DNA of 41,013 nucleotides, taken from positions 1 to 41,013 of the forward strand of contig JAJPJN010000029.1 of NCBI GenBank assembly GCA_021324185.1. The letters run 5' to 3'. Positions within the stretch are counted from its first letter, which is position 1. Every line of letters starts with the position of its first letter. Both the position numbers and the translations under genes were made by a program. The notes under the pieces are model-generated. The model was given only the letters and a program-made list of their open reading frames with translations. It was not told the DNA's origin and did no database searches. Below, one piece after another: positions 31,580 through 40,050 of the stretch. The stretch is from Terriglobia bacterium. Lineage in GTDB: Bacteria; Acidobacteriota; Terriglobia; Bryobacterales; Bryobacteraceae.

Positions 31580-32380
31580 CTACGCCGGGGGTTCTGTTTT
31601 GCGTGACAGATTTTCGGTAATTCGTGTCAGGGCTGTAAACATATCCACCGGCACCGGAAACACCACGGTGGTATTCTTCTCCGCGCCGATATCGAGCAGC
31701 GTTTGGAGATAGCGCAACTGAATCGCAACCGGCTGCTTCTGAATGGTTTCGGCAGCCATGGCAAGCTTTTCCGCGGCCAGATATTCGCCTTCGGCGTGAA
31801 TGATCTTGGCGCGGCGCTCGCGTTCCGCCTCGGCCTGCCGCGCGATGGCGCGAATCATCTGATCCGGCAGATCGACCTGTTTCACTTCCACCATGCTGAC
31901 TTTCACGCCCCAGGGCCCGGTGTGCTGATCCAGCACGCTTTGCAAGCGGATGTTGATCTTTTCGCGCTGGCTCAGCAGCTCGTCGAGCTCCACTTCACCC
32001 AGCACACTGCGCAGCGTTGTCTGGGCAAGCTGGCTGGTGGCGTAGAGATAGTTCGCCACTTCAATGACAGCCTTGATGGGATCGACCACGCGAAAGTAAA
32101 TTACCGCGTTGACTTTGACGGTCACGTTATCGCGCGTGACCAGATCCTGCGGCGGCACTTCCATGGCTTCGATGCGGAGGGAGGTGCGCGCGATACGGTC
32201 CATGGGACCGAAGACCAGGATGACGCCTGGTCCTTTCGGCTCGCGAAGGACGCGGCCTAAACGAAAGATGACGCCGCGTTCGTATTCAGCCAGGATCTTG
32301 ATAGACGAGATCAAATAGAACAGGATGATGATGGCGACAATGATGATGACGCCTGAAACAAGCCCGCCCAGTTCGGCCAA
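31580..32380 (-). CDS. Slipin (stomatin/prohibitin-like SPFH membrane protein)
   Basis: A 266-residue protein with an N-terminal transmembrane segment (about 8-30), then the SPFH domain ([39 protein letters not shown]) and a helical region ending in [12 protein letters not shown]. The start is a TTG at 32380 with an ideal ribosome binding site (GGAGG, 6 bases away) inside the end of nfeD, one base after that gene's stop. Slipins organise membrane microdomains and are typical operon partners of NfeD. Confidence 0.93.
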   Translation of the reverse strand: MAELGGLVSGVIIIVAIIILFYLISSIKILAEYERGVIFRLGRVLREPKGPGVILVFGPMDRIARTSLRIEAMEVPPQDLVTRDNVTVKVNAVIYFRVVDPIKAVIEVANYLYATSQLAQTTLRSVLGEVELDELLSQREKINIRLQSVLDQHTGPWGVKVSMVEVKQVDLPDQMIRAIARQAEAERERRAKIIHAEGEYLAAEKLAMAAETIQKQPVAIQLRYLQTLLDIGAEKNTTVVFPVPVDMFTALTRITENLSRKTEPPA

Positions 32381-32381
32381 T

Positions 32382-32969
32382 TTATGCCTCCGTAACCCAA
32401 ATGGTCATGTTTTCCACGCGTTCGACGCGCACGCGCCGGCCGGCTTCAATCAAGTGACTGCTGCGCGCCTGCCAGTACTCGCCGTTGACTAACACGGTAC
32501 CTTCCGGATCGAGCGCGGTGCGGCAGACACCGGTTTCGCCGACCAGCGTCTCCAAGCCGGTCAGATGCTTCGCCTTGCTGGCCCGCACGGCAAGCGAGCC
32601 AAGAAAGAGAATGATAATACCAAGCGCCGCCGAAACTGCAATGGCGAGCGCGGGCGATACGCGCTGCGGTCCTTGAAACAACAGAATAGTTCCGAAGGCG
32701 AGCAATGCCGCGCCCGCTATGCCCGAGATCATGTGCGTATACACTTTCAGCTCGATGGTGAGCAGGAGTCCCGCGGAAATCAGCAGCAGCAGGCCGTACC
32801 ATGTGGGCGAATCCTGGTACAGGCCATAAGCTCCGGCAACGATCAGAAATAAACCGACGAGTCCGGGCACAATCATCCCCGGAGCGTGCATTTCCCAATA
32901 CACACCCAGCGCTCCCAACACCAGCAGCAGGAAGGCAAGGTTTGGATCGGATAAGGCGGCCGGGAACAT
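32382..32969 (-). CDS. NfeD-family membrane protein lacking the protease domain
   Basis: A 195-residue protein. Four transmembrane helices (about 10-120) are followed by a C-terminal OB-fold domain (about 135-195: [23 protein letters not shown] and VENMTIWV). The N-terminus begins exactly where the membrane part of the long NfeD proteases starts ([20 protein letters not shown]), so the ClpP-like serine protease domain of the long form is missing and is not encoded upstream. It forms an operon with the slipin gene. It may cap or anchor slipin oligomers. Its own ribosome binding site is weak. Confidence 0.9.
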   Translation of the reverse strand: MFPAALSDPNLAFLLLVLGALGVYWEMHAPGMIVPGLVGLFLIVAGAYGLYQDSPTWYGLLLLISAGLLLTIELKVYTHMISGIAGAALLAFGTILLFQGPQRVSPALAIAVSAALGIIILFLGSLAVRASKAKHLTGLETLVGETGVCRTALDPEGTVLVNGEYWQARSSHLIEAGRRVRVERVENMTIWVTEA

Positions 32970-33108
32970 AATCTATTTCAGTTTGTCAGTTTCCCTGAAT
33001 GCAGGGAGAAGCGCTAAAGGAAAGTTAACAGCCTGCCAGCTAAACCCCTTGGTGCAATAGCCGTCTGATGAGGTAGAGATCAGAAAGGATCTTCACAAGG
33101 AAATTAAC

Positions 33109-33537
33109 ATGAAAAAGCAAATCATTACTTTAGCCCTAACCACCTTTTTCGGGCTTGGCGTCATCGGCGTAGCCGTGGCGGCGCCGCAGCAGGACCAGCA
33201 AGCGCCGGCTCCCACGCAAGCACGGGAGCATCGCCCGGTCGACCCGAACCGGCAGGTCAAAATGTTGAGCAAGCGTCTGAATCTCAGCGCAGATCAACAA
33301 AACCAGCTCCTGCCGATTCTGACCAATCGCGAGCAGCAGATTGCCGCTCTTCGGGCGGACAACACGCTTTCGGCCAAAGATCGTCACGCCAAGATGCGTG
33401 AGATCCGCGAGAGCAGCGACGCGCAGATTCGGGCGCTGCTGAACGATAACCAGAAACAGGCCTACGATCAGATGCTGCAGCAGCATCGCGAGCGCGCGCA
33501 GCAGCGCCGCGGCCAAGCCTCACAGGGACAGGCGTAA
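33109..33537 (+). CDS. Spy/CpxP-like LTXXQ periplasmic protein
   Basis: A 142-residue protein with a cleavable signal peptide (cut near VAAP, residue 25), a Pro/Gln-rich linker, and a helical hairpin region with NLSADQQNQLLPIL, an LTXXQ-like motif, plus ALLNDNQKQAYDQM. The C-terminus is Gln/Arg-rich. Proteins of this kind are periplasmic chaperones or metal-stress sensors (Spy, CpxP, CnrX-like). The ATG has AAGGAA 7 bases upstream. A strong terminator follows. The copper ATPase 1.3 kb away might be functionally related. Confidence 0.85.
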   Translation: MKKQIITLALTTFFGLGVIGVAVAAPQQDQQAPAPTQAREHRPVDPNRQVKMLSKRLNLSADQQNQLLPILTNREQQIAALRADNTLSAKDRHAKMREIRESSDAQIRALLNDNQKQAYDQMLQQHRERAQQRRGQASQGQA

Positions 33538-33556
33538 AGGTTAGCGATTAGCGGAA

Positions 33557-33592
33557 AAACTGAGCCGGGACCAAACCGCCGCGGCTCAGTTT
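33557..33592. terminator. Bidirectional intrinsic terminator
   Basis: AAACTGAGCCG and CGGCTCAGTTT are perfect 11-base arms around a 14-base loop. A-rich sequence lies on one side and TTTGTTTG on the other. It is placed between the convergent Spy-like gene and the oxidoreductase gene ending at 33599, so it can serve both. Confidence 0.75.
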
Positions 33593-33598
33593 GTTTGC

Positions 33599-34729
33599 CT
33601 ACTGCCCGGAAGCCGATTGCGCGTGAACCAGATCCTTCTCGGGTTTCACGGGCTTTTTCTCCATCTTTTGTTGTTCGGCCGGACGAGCGCTCTTTGTGAA
33701 CGGCTCCAGCTTCACTGTTCGGCCGGTGCGGGCCGATTCGAGCAGCGCCTGCACGATTCGTACATCCGCTAACCCTTCCTGCCCGGACGGCTCAGGCTCG
33801 CGATTTTCCAGAATGCAGCGCGAGAAGTATTCGATTTCGCCGCCGAACTGGTCCACTTTGTCGAACGTGCTCTCTTTTTCTTTACCTTCGATCTTCAATC
33901 GCAATTCCGGCTTGCTGTGATAATCGAAGGCCGGCTGGAGCCACATCTCGCCTTTGGCGCCGACCACCTGGTAAGCATCGGCGGGCGCTGCGCCAAAGCT
34001 GCACGTCAGTACCGCCAGTTTGTCTTTCGGATAGCGCAAGACGGCGGCAACCATCTCATGCACTTCGCTGAAACGCGGATCGCCGCTGTTGGCGCCCACG
34101 GCTGTGACCTCCAGCGGCTCTTCGCGGAAGAGATAGCGGCTGGCATTGATTGGATAGACGCCCATATCCATCAGCGGCCCGCCTGCTGCGGATTTCTTCA
34201 GCCGCACATTGCCTTCCGGCACCTGCTGGCTGAAGACCGAGCTGAAGATTCGCAGCTCACCCAGCTCGCCGCTTTGCGCGATTTCGATGGCGCGCAGATT
34301 CGCCGGCTCGAAATGCAGGCGATAGGCGATCATCAGCTTAATGCGGTTCTGCTCCACTGCGCGAATCATCTCTTCGCATTCTTCTACCGAGCCGGCCATC
34401 GGCTTTTCGCATAAGACATGAATGCCGGCCTGCGCGGCGCGCAGCGTGTAGTCCTTGTGCAGGTGATTCGGCAAGGTGATGTAGACGGCATCTACTTTGC
34501 CGCTGCGTAACAGTTCGTCATAGTGGTCGTAGTCGACTGTTTCGGAGACGTTGTACTTTTCGCCCAGCTCCTTTGCCTTTTCGGCATCGTCGGTAACGAA
34601 AGCAACCAGTTGGGAATTCTTAGCGCCGTGAAAGGCCGGCAGGATAACTTCCTGCGCAATCCAGCCGAGGCCTGCAACGGCATAGCGAATTTTCTTCGAT
34701 TTGCTCTCTTTCGAATCGGGTAGTGACAT
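33599..34729 (-). CDS. Gfo/Idh/MocA-family oxidoreductase (cytoplasmic)
   Basis: A 376-residue protein with a Rossmann domain ([13 protein letters not shown]), [13 protein letters not shown], the [11 protein letters not shown] motif, [14 protein letters not shown], and [21 protein letters not shown] in the substrate domain. It resembles glucose-fructose oxidoreductase and 1,5-anhydrofructose reductase-like enzymes acting on sugars with NAD(P). Unlike the paralogue at 29371 it has no Tat signal. About 30 Lys/Pro/Gln-rich residues form a C-terminal tail. The ATG is preceded by GGGAG at about 8 bases. It is divergent from the copper ATPase gene. Confidence 0.92.
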   Translation of the reverse strand: MSLPDSKESKSKKIRYAVAGLGWIAQEVILPAFHGAKNSQLVAFVTDDAEKAKELGEKYNVSETVDYDHYDELLRSGKVDAVYITLPNHLHKDYTLRAAQAGIHVLCEKPMAGSVEECEEMIRAVEQNRIKLMIAYRLHFEPANLRAIEIAQSGELGELRIFSSVFSQQVPEGNVRLKKSAAGGPLMDMGVYPINASRYLFREEPLEVTAVGANSGDPRFSEVHEMVAAVLRYPKDKLAVLTCSFGAAPADAYQVVGAKGEMWLQPAFDYHSKPELRLKIEGKEKESTFDKVDQFGGEIEYFSRCILENREPEPSGQEGLADVRIVQALLESARTGRTVKLEPFTKSARPAEQQKMEKKPVKPEKDLVHAQSASGQ

Positions 34730-34802
34730 TGGGGTGCTCCCTATTGGCTGGATGAAATCCGGGACGCACCTGTTTCAGGGCCAGCTTCATCTAAGAACTC
34801 TG

Positions 34803-37022
34803 ATGCCAGCGGAAATCGATCCCGTCTGCGGGATGAAGGTAGATCCCGAACGAGCCAGCGCGCACAGCGAGCTCGCGGGCAAGACCTATTATTTCTGCTG
34901 TAACGGGTGCAAAACGAAGTTCGATAGCAATACGCAGCAGTATGTTGCGCAGGAGCCCGTCCCGGCGGTTAAAGTTTCAGGCACTGTTCCGGGCGCCGGT
35001 TCCGCTGCCGAATACACCTGCCCGATGCATCCGGAAATCCGGCAGAAAGGCCCGGGGGCATGCCCGCTCTGCGGCATGGCGCTGGAGCCGGTGGAAGTTA
35101 CCTCCGAAGAAGACACCACGGAACTGCGCGACATGCAGCGGCGCTTTTGGATTGCGGTGGCCTTCACGGCCGCGCTGCTCGCTTGCATGCGGTTCGGGCG
35201 CGCCTGGACGCAATTCGCTCTTGCAACCCCGGTTGTGCTTTGGGCCGGATGGCCTTTTTTCGAGCGCGCCTGGAGATCGATCCGCACGCGCAGCCTGAAC
35301 ATGTTTACGCTCATCGCTCTGGGCGTTGGAGCCGCCTATTTATTCAGTGTTGTTGTGCTGTTTGCAGCGTCGAATGCCGGTTTTTATTTCGAACCCGCTG
35401 CGGTGATCACCACGCTGGTGCTGTTGGGCCAGGTGCTGGAACTGCGCGCTCGCGCGCATACCAGCAGCGCGATCAAGGCGCTATTGAATCTGACGCCGAA
35501 AACAGCGCGGCGAATTGCGGGCGGTTCCGAGCAGGAAATTCCGGCCGATCAGATCCAGCCGGGCGATCTTCTGCGAGTACGCCCGGGCGAAAAGATTCCG
35601 GTTGACGGCATTGTCGTCGAAGGTAGCAGCGCGGTGGATGAATCGATGATCAGCGGCGAACCCATTGCGGCAGAAAAGGGCCGCGACAGCCGCGTGATCG
35701 GGGGAACCATCAACCGTACCGGCAGCTTCATCATGCGGGCGGAACGCGTGGGCCGCGACACCCTGGTTAGCCAGATTGTGCGCCTGGTGAGCGAAGCGCA
35801 ACGTAGCCGCGCGCCCATTCAGCGGCTGGCGGACGTGGTGTCCGGATATTTCGTGCCGGCGGTTGTGTTCACCAGCTTCATAACATTCGTTGCGTGGCTG
35901 ATCTGGGGGCCGGCGCCGGCCTTTTCGCATGCGCTGGTAAATGCAGTCGCCGTGCTCATCATTGCCTGCCCGTGCGCGCTTGGCTTGGCGACTCCGATGT
36001 CGGTGATGGTCGCGACAGGCCGGGGCGCCCAGGCCGGTGTTCTGATTCGCAAAGCGGAAGCGCTCGAAGCTCTCAGCAAGGTCGACACGCTGGTGGTGGA
36101 TAAGACCGGAACGCTGACGGAGGGCAAACCGCAAGTCACGCGCGTGGCCGGGGTCAACGGCTTTTCCGAGGCAGACGTTCTTCGCTATGCCGCATCGCTT
36201 GAGGCTGCAAGCGAGCACCCGCTCGCCCCCGCTATTGTGGGCGCCGCAAAATCGAAGAATCTTACTCTCTCATCTGCTGAACGGTTTGAATCGGTCACGG
36301 GAAAAGGGCTGAAGGGAAGGGTGGATGGGCACGGGATCGTTGTTGGTAATGCGGCTCTGCTGGGGGACTGCGGCATTTCGACGGATAGCGGCCAAACGAT
36401 TAGCGAAGAAGGAACCACCGTATTCGTCGCTATTGACGGCAAGTTAGCCGGCGCGATCGCGATAGCTGACCGCGTTCGGTCGTCCACAGCCGCAGCCATT
36501 CAAACTTTGCTTGCACACGGCATTCACGTGCGCATGCTCACAGGCGATAACTACCAGACGGCCAGCGCGGTGGCGAAGCGCTTAGGGATTGAAGAGTACG
36601 AGGCTGAGGTGCTGCCGGCCCGCAAAGCGGAAGTGATTCAGAAGCTGCGCGAGAGCGGGCGGAAGGTTGCGATGCTGGGCGACGGCATCAACGATGCGCC
36701 TGCGCTGGCGGCGGCAGATGCGGGCATTGCCATGGGCAAAGGCACCGATATCGCCATCGAGAGCGCCGCCATTACGCTGCTGAATTCCGACCTCAGCGCG
36801 GCGGTGCGCGCGTTTCGCCTGAGCTGGGCGACGATGCGCAATATCCGGCAGAATCTCTTCTTCGCGTTTTTCTATAACATTCTTGGCGTGCCCATCGCGG
36901 CGGGCATTCTCTATCCGTTTTTCGGCATTCTGCTGAGCCCGATGATCGCGAGCGCGGCAATGACGTTCAGCTCGGTTTCGGTCATCAGTAACGCACTGCG
37001 TCTACGGCGCCTGAAGCTCTGA
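34803..37022 (+). CDS. Copper-type P1B ATPase with YHS and heavy-metal-binding N-terminal modules
   Basis: The frame is open from 34701, but the ATG at 34803 ([13 protein letters not shown]) gives a natural 739-residue protein. Residues 5-45 are a YHS domain (DPVCGM...[12 protein letters not shown]). Residues 75-105 form a heavy-metal-binding domain (YTCPMHPEI...CPLCGM). Then comes the P1B core: CPC ion motif at C389/C391, phosphorylated D433 in DKTGT, the HP motif in SEHPLAP, and [11 protein letters not shown]. The last helix has [17 protein letters not shown], which fits Cu(+) export. No classic HMA domain is present. No CueR-like or CopY-like regulator gene is adjacent. It is convergent with an amidase gene. 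Confidence 0.93.
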   Translation: MPAEIDPVCGMKVDPERASAHSELAGKTYYFCCNGCKTKFDSNTQQYVAQEPVPAVKVSGTVPGAGSAAEYTCPMHPEIRQKGPGACPLCGMALEPVEVTSEEDTTELRDMQRRFWIAVAFTAALLACMRFGRAWTQFALATPVVLWAGWPFFERAWRSIRTRSLNMFTLIALGVGAAYLFSVVVLFAASNAGFYFEPAAVITTLVLLGQVLELRARAHTSSAIKALLNLTPKTARRIAGGSEQEIPADQIQPGDLLRVRPGEKIPVDGIVVEGSSAVDESMISGEPIAAEKGRDSRVIGGTINRTGSFIMRAERVGRDTLVSQIVRLVSEAQRSRAPIQRLADVVSGYFVPAVVFTSFITFVAWLIWGPAPAFSHALVNAVAVLIIACPCALGLATPMSVMVATGRGAQAGVLIRKAEALEALSKVDTLVVDKTGTLTEGKPQVTRVAGVNGFSEADVLRYAASLEAASEHPLAPAIVGAAKSKNLTLSSAERFESVTGKGLKGRVDGHGIVVGNAALLGDCGISTDSGQTISEEGTTVFVAIDGKLAGAIAIADRVRSSTAAAIQTLLAHGIHVRMLTGDNYQTASAVAKRLGIEEYEAEVLPARKAEVIQKLRESGRKVAMLGDGINDAPALAAADAGIAMGKGTDIAIESAAITLLNSDLSAAVRAFRLSWATMRNIRQNLFFAFFYNILGVPIAAGILYPFFGILLSPMIASAAMTFSSVSVISNALRLRRLKL

Positions 37023-37032
37023 TGCCTCGTGC

Positions 37033-38511
37033 TCAGCCTGTCACAACCGGCGGCCTGCGCTTGTGCCAACCGGTCATTTGCTGAAAGGCGTAAGCGGCTG
37101 CAAGCACGACAGGTTCGCCGTAGGGTGGTCCAACGATTTGCAGGCCGATGGGCAACCCGTCCTTGGAGAATCCACATGGCACGGTGATGGCGGGAGTGCC
37201 GAAGTGGTTAAATGCGCTGGTGTTGCTGGGAGGCCGCACGTGCGTCTCGTTGACCGTTTCCGAAATTAGCGGCGCCGGTTCGCGCTTGGTTGGTAATAAC
37301 AGCAAGTCGACTTGCTCGAAGGTGAAGCGAATGTCGCGGCGGCACTCGCGGATTCGCTTCAGCGTTTCCACATACGGAACTGCCTGCACATTTCTCAGCC
37401 GGTTCAACTGCCGCTGCGACCAGGGATGGTACAGCTCGGGAGTTTTGTCGAAGAACGGCTTCTGGAAATGCAGCAGCTCGACATCGTAACTACCGTTTTC
37501 GGGAATTTGCAGGCGCGGCAAAGCGACGTCACGCACCTCTTTCACCTGTCTGCGCATTTGACGAATGGCTTCTTCGACGGCTGCGGCGACATCGGGATGG
37601 AGATTTTCGAAGAAATAAGTGCGCGGCACGCCGATGCGCAGATGGGCAACGGGCTGGGTGAGGGCGCGCATGTAATCGGGGACGGGTTCGTTGGTGGTGA
37701 TGGCGTCGAGCGGATCGTTGCCGGCCAGAACCTGCAGAAGAGCAGCGGCATCTTCGACGCTGCGGCTAATGGGACCGATGGTGTCCATCGAGTAGGCCGA
37801 GGGCACGACTCCACGCGTGCTGACCCGCCCGTAAGAGGTTTTGAATCCGACCACTCCGCAGAAGGCGCCTGGAATGCGGACCGAGCCGCCGTCATCGCTG
37901 CCCACCGATCCGAAGCAGAGCCCGGCCGAAACCGCCGCCGCGGAACCTGCTGACGAGCCGCCGGTGATGCGCTCCAGATTCCAGGGATTGTGGACAGGAC
38001 CAAAGCAGCTTGTAGTTCCGGTGCCTTCGAAGGCCATCTCATCGAGGTTGAGCTTGCCTAGAAAGATTGCGCCCGCAGCTTTGAGCCTTCTGGTGACCTC
38101 AGCGTCTTTATCCGGTATGCGGTCCAGGAAGACGCGGCTGGCGGCGGTAGTTCGCACGCCGGCGGTGTCGATGTTGTCCTTCAGCGCGACAGGCATGCCA
38201 TAGAGCGGGCTCGCGGCTCCGGTTTTTGGCCGCTCGCGATCGCACTGCCGCGCCTGAGCCAAGGCGGTATCTTCCTGCAGTGTGATCACCGCATTCAGCG
38301 CCGGTTGCAGCTTGCGTATGCGATCGAAACAGAGCTTCGCCAACTCTTCCGACGAGATGGTTCTGCGGTCGAGAGCGTGGGCGGCTGCGAGCAGCGTCCA
38401 GTCGAGAGGTTCGCGGGCAGGCTCAGCGGCCGATGCGCGCGCCAAGGGCGCAAGAGCAGCAGCGCCGGAGCCGATGAGCAGCGCGCGGCGACTTAACGGG
38501 TCAGGGTTCAT
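37033..38511 (-). CDS. Amidase-signature hydrolase with Tat-like signal
   Basis: A 492-residue amidase with an SRRALLIGSGAAALAPLARASA export signal (RR at residues 8-9, Tat-like). The Ser-cisSer-Lys triad is complete: K111 (VALKDN), S186 in GGSSAGS and the nucleophile S210 in GSDDGGSVRIPG. The 75- and 24-residue spacings equal those of fatty acid amide hydrolase. The C-terminus has the family PIGLQIVGPPYGEP motif. It would hydrolyse amides in the periplasm; the substrate is unknown. The 6-Asp-like tRNA-loading GatA role is unlikely given the export signal and absence of gatB/gatC. A second amidase of the same class lies 1.5 kb away. Confidence 0.92.
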   Translation of the reverse strand: MNPDPLSRRALLIGSGAAALAPLARASAAEPAREPLDWTLLAAAHALDRRTISSEELAKLCFDRIRKLQPALNAVITLQEDTALAQARQCDRERPKTGAASPLYGMPVALKDNIDTAGVRTTAASRVFLDRIPDKDAEVTRRLKAAGAIFLGKLNLDEMAFEGTGTTSCFGPVHNPWNLERITGGSSAGSAAAVSAGLCFGSVGSDDGGSVRIPGAFCGVVGFKTSYGRVSTRGVVPSAYSMDTIGPISRSVEDAAALLQVLAGNDPLDAITTNEPVPDYMRALTQPVAHLRIGVPRTYFFENLHPDVAAAVEEAIRQMRRQVKEVRDVALPRLQIPENGSYDVELLHFQKPFFDKTPELYHPWSQRQLNRLRNVQAVPYVETLKRIRECRRDIRFTFEQVDLLLLPTKREPAPLISETVNETHVRPPSNTSAFNHFGTPAITVPCGFSKDGLPIGLQIVGPPYGEPVVLAAAYAFQQMTGWHKRRPPVVTG

Positions 38512-38563
38512 GGATCAACTTCGATGCTAACGCCAAGGAATGCTTGGATGCGTAGGATAGCTG

Positions 38564-38595
38564 TCAGCAAATCAGCAATCAGCTCTCTCAGCTAA
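38564..38595. repeat. Short CAGC-rich dispersed repeat, copy 1
   Basis: Imperfect tandem units of the kind GTCAGC/ATCAGC/ATCAGCTCT/CTCAGC lie upstream of the sensor kinase. The AGCTCTCTCAGC part closely matches the AGCTCTCAGC units at 39971-39994 at the kinase 3' end. The function is unknown. Confidence 0.45.
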
Positions 38596-38603
38596 TAAGG
38601 AAG

Positions 38604-38765
38604 ATGTTTTTTACCTTTAAGAAAAAGCTGATTGCCGGGCTGAAAGCCGATTGCTTCGTCATGCTGCCATTGGGCGAGGTTCTTGACGAAGTCAGGGCCC
38701 TCCGAAGCGCAGTTTTCTCGTCAGAAGGCGCCGGCTGGAAAGGCGGCGGCAGACTAAAAGCCTGA
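38604..38765 (+). CDS. Possible 53-residue small protein
   Basis: An ATG at 38604 opens 53 codons to a TGA at 38765. AGGAAG lies almost directly against the start, which is too near for a standard site. The product begins MFFTFKKKLIAGL, a short basic-hydrophobic stretch, and ends Gly/Lys-rich. No family is recognised. It may be chance. Confidence 0.25.
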   Translation: MFFTFKKKLIAGLKADCFVMLPLGEVLDEVRALRSAVFSSEGAGWKGGGRLKA

Positions 38766-38850
38766 CCCCACAAAAAGGCTGCGGGCCCACGAGAGAATTA
38801 TTGGGCGCGGATGGGTGGGCGCGACTGACGGCCCGGCGGTACCATTGCTT

Positions 38851-40050
38851 ATGCCGCGTGAGGAAGCGCAGAAGTTGCCGGAGCCATTGAACCGTCAGCC
38901 CCCCAGGTTGCAGGATCGCGAGGAGATGCTGCAGCTTGCGCAGAAAATTGCGGGAATCGGCACCTGGGAATGGCATATAGCCGAGAACCGGTGTTACTGG
39001 AGCGAATCGATGGGGCCCTTGTTTGGGCTACCGCTGGGCGCAAACGCGGGGAATCTGGAAAATTTTCTCGCCAGAGTTCATCCGGACGATCGGCCACATA
39101 TTGAAGCAGCGGTGCAGCGGAGCGTGGCGGAAGACGCGCCTTATGAGATCCAGTTCCGGGTCCGACGCCCCGATGGCTCGGAGCGGTGGCTGCGGGCTCA
39201 GGGGCGTATGCTTCGCGATGAACCCGGCAAGCCTCTGCGCATGGTGGGCGCGGCGATCGATATCACGGATCAGATGCGCATTGAGCAGGCCCGCCAGAGT
39301 GAACTGAATCGAACCAAGGATCAGTTACGCGGGGTGGCGGCAAAGCTGCTCAGCGCGCAGGAAGAAGAACGGGCCCGCATTGCGCGCGAGTTGCACGATG
39401 ATCTGGCGCAGGAACTGGCGCTGGTGGAAATCGAACTCACCAATATTGCGCAGAAGAGTTCTACTCACCCGGAAACCAGGGAGAAGCTGAAAATGACCAT
39501 CCAGCGAGTCAGCACGATTTCAGCGGCGGTACGGGATTTGAGTCATACACTGCATCCGGCTCTTCTCGACGATTTTGGGCTGCTGGCAGCGCTCCGGCAG
39601 TTGGTCCACGATTACGAACAGGCTTACGCGTTGAATATCCGGTTGCGCGCGACCAACGTTCCGCAGGAAATGCCGGCCAGGGTCGCGATGGCGGCATACC
39701 GCATCACGCAAGAGGCGCTTCGGAACGTAGCAAAGCATGCGGGCGGCGCGCTGATCACCATATCGCTTTCGGGCGAGGAACAACGGTTGCGGCTCCGGAT
39801 CAAAGATACCGGGCCTGGCTTTAACGTTGCAGCAGTGCAGGAAAAAGGAGGCCTGGGCCTGGTGAGCATGCAAGAGCGCGCGCTCGGACTAGGCGGCCGG
39901 TTGCGCATTCGCTCGAAACCGGGCTATGGGACGAAGATTATTTTCGAGTGCCCGATCGCCGATGGCTGCCAGCTCTCAGCTATGAGCTCTCAGCGTTACG
40001 GGGTAGAGGGCGGCGGGACGCGGCGCTTAGTTGCCTGCTCAAAAGCATAG
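38851..40050 (+). CDS. PAS-containing HisKA_3 (NarL-type) sensor histidine kinase
   Basis: About 399 residues from the ATG at 38851; a GTG at 38815 is an alternative. There is no transmembrane segment, so it is cytoplasmic. A PAS/PAC domain (about 30-145: GIGTWEWH, RVHPDDR, the FRVRRPDGSERW strand and DITDQ) is followed by a HisKA_3 domain with phospho-acceptor H182 in ARELHDDLAQE, then a HATPase domain with ITQEALRNVAKHA, KDTGPGF and GGLGLVSMQERA. It would pair with a LuxR-type response regulator, which is not in this window. After the natural domain end (about residue 370) the frame runs through the short repeat at 39971 and 55 bases into the antisense of the next amidase gene, so the tail looks acquired. 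Confidence 0.9.
   Translation: MPREEAQKLPEPLNRQPPRLQDREEMLQLAQKIAGIGTWEWHIAENRCYWSESMGPLFGLPLGANAGNLENFLARVHPDDRPHIEAAVQRSVAEDAPYEIQFRVRRPDGSERWLRAQGRMLRDEPGKPLRMVGAAIDITDQMRIEQARQSELNRTKDQLRGVAAKLLSAQEEERARIARELHDDLAQELALVEIELTNIAQKSSTHPETREKLKMTIQRVSTISAAVRDLSHTLHPALLDDFGLLAALRQLVHDYEQAYALNIRLRATNVPQEMPARVAMAAYRITQEALRNVAKHAGGALITISLSGEEQRLRLRIKDTGPGFNVAAVQEKGGLGLVSMQERALGLGGRLRIRSKPGYGTKIIFECPIADGCQLSAMSSQRYGVEGGGTRRLVACSKA
39971..39994. repeat. Short CAGC-rich dispersed repeat, copy 2
   Basis: Two identical AGCTCTCAGC units separated by TATG, inside the last codons of the sensor kinase frame and one base before the convergent amidase stop. It is related to the copy at 38564-38595 on the other side of the kinase. 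Confidence 0.45.

Larger units (their letters stand above)
38512..38850. other. Intergenic region upstream of amidase and sensor kinase
   Basis: About 340 bases between divergent genes. It holds a CAGC-rich repeat at 38564-38595 and a possible 53-codon reading frame (38604-38765). An in-frame GTG at 38815 could be an earlier kinase start. I see no convincing sigma-70 promoter, RNA gene or terminator. Confidence 0.5.

Noticed and set aside
34701-34802. Upstream start of the copper ATPase
   Set aside because: It would overlap the divergent oxidoreductase start; the YHS domain begins right after the ATG at 34803.
37882-37914. Catalytic defect in the amidase (GSDDGGS in place of GTDTGGS)
   Set aside because: The substituted position is variable in the family, and K111, S186 and S210 are all present at normal spacing.
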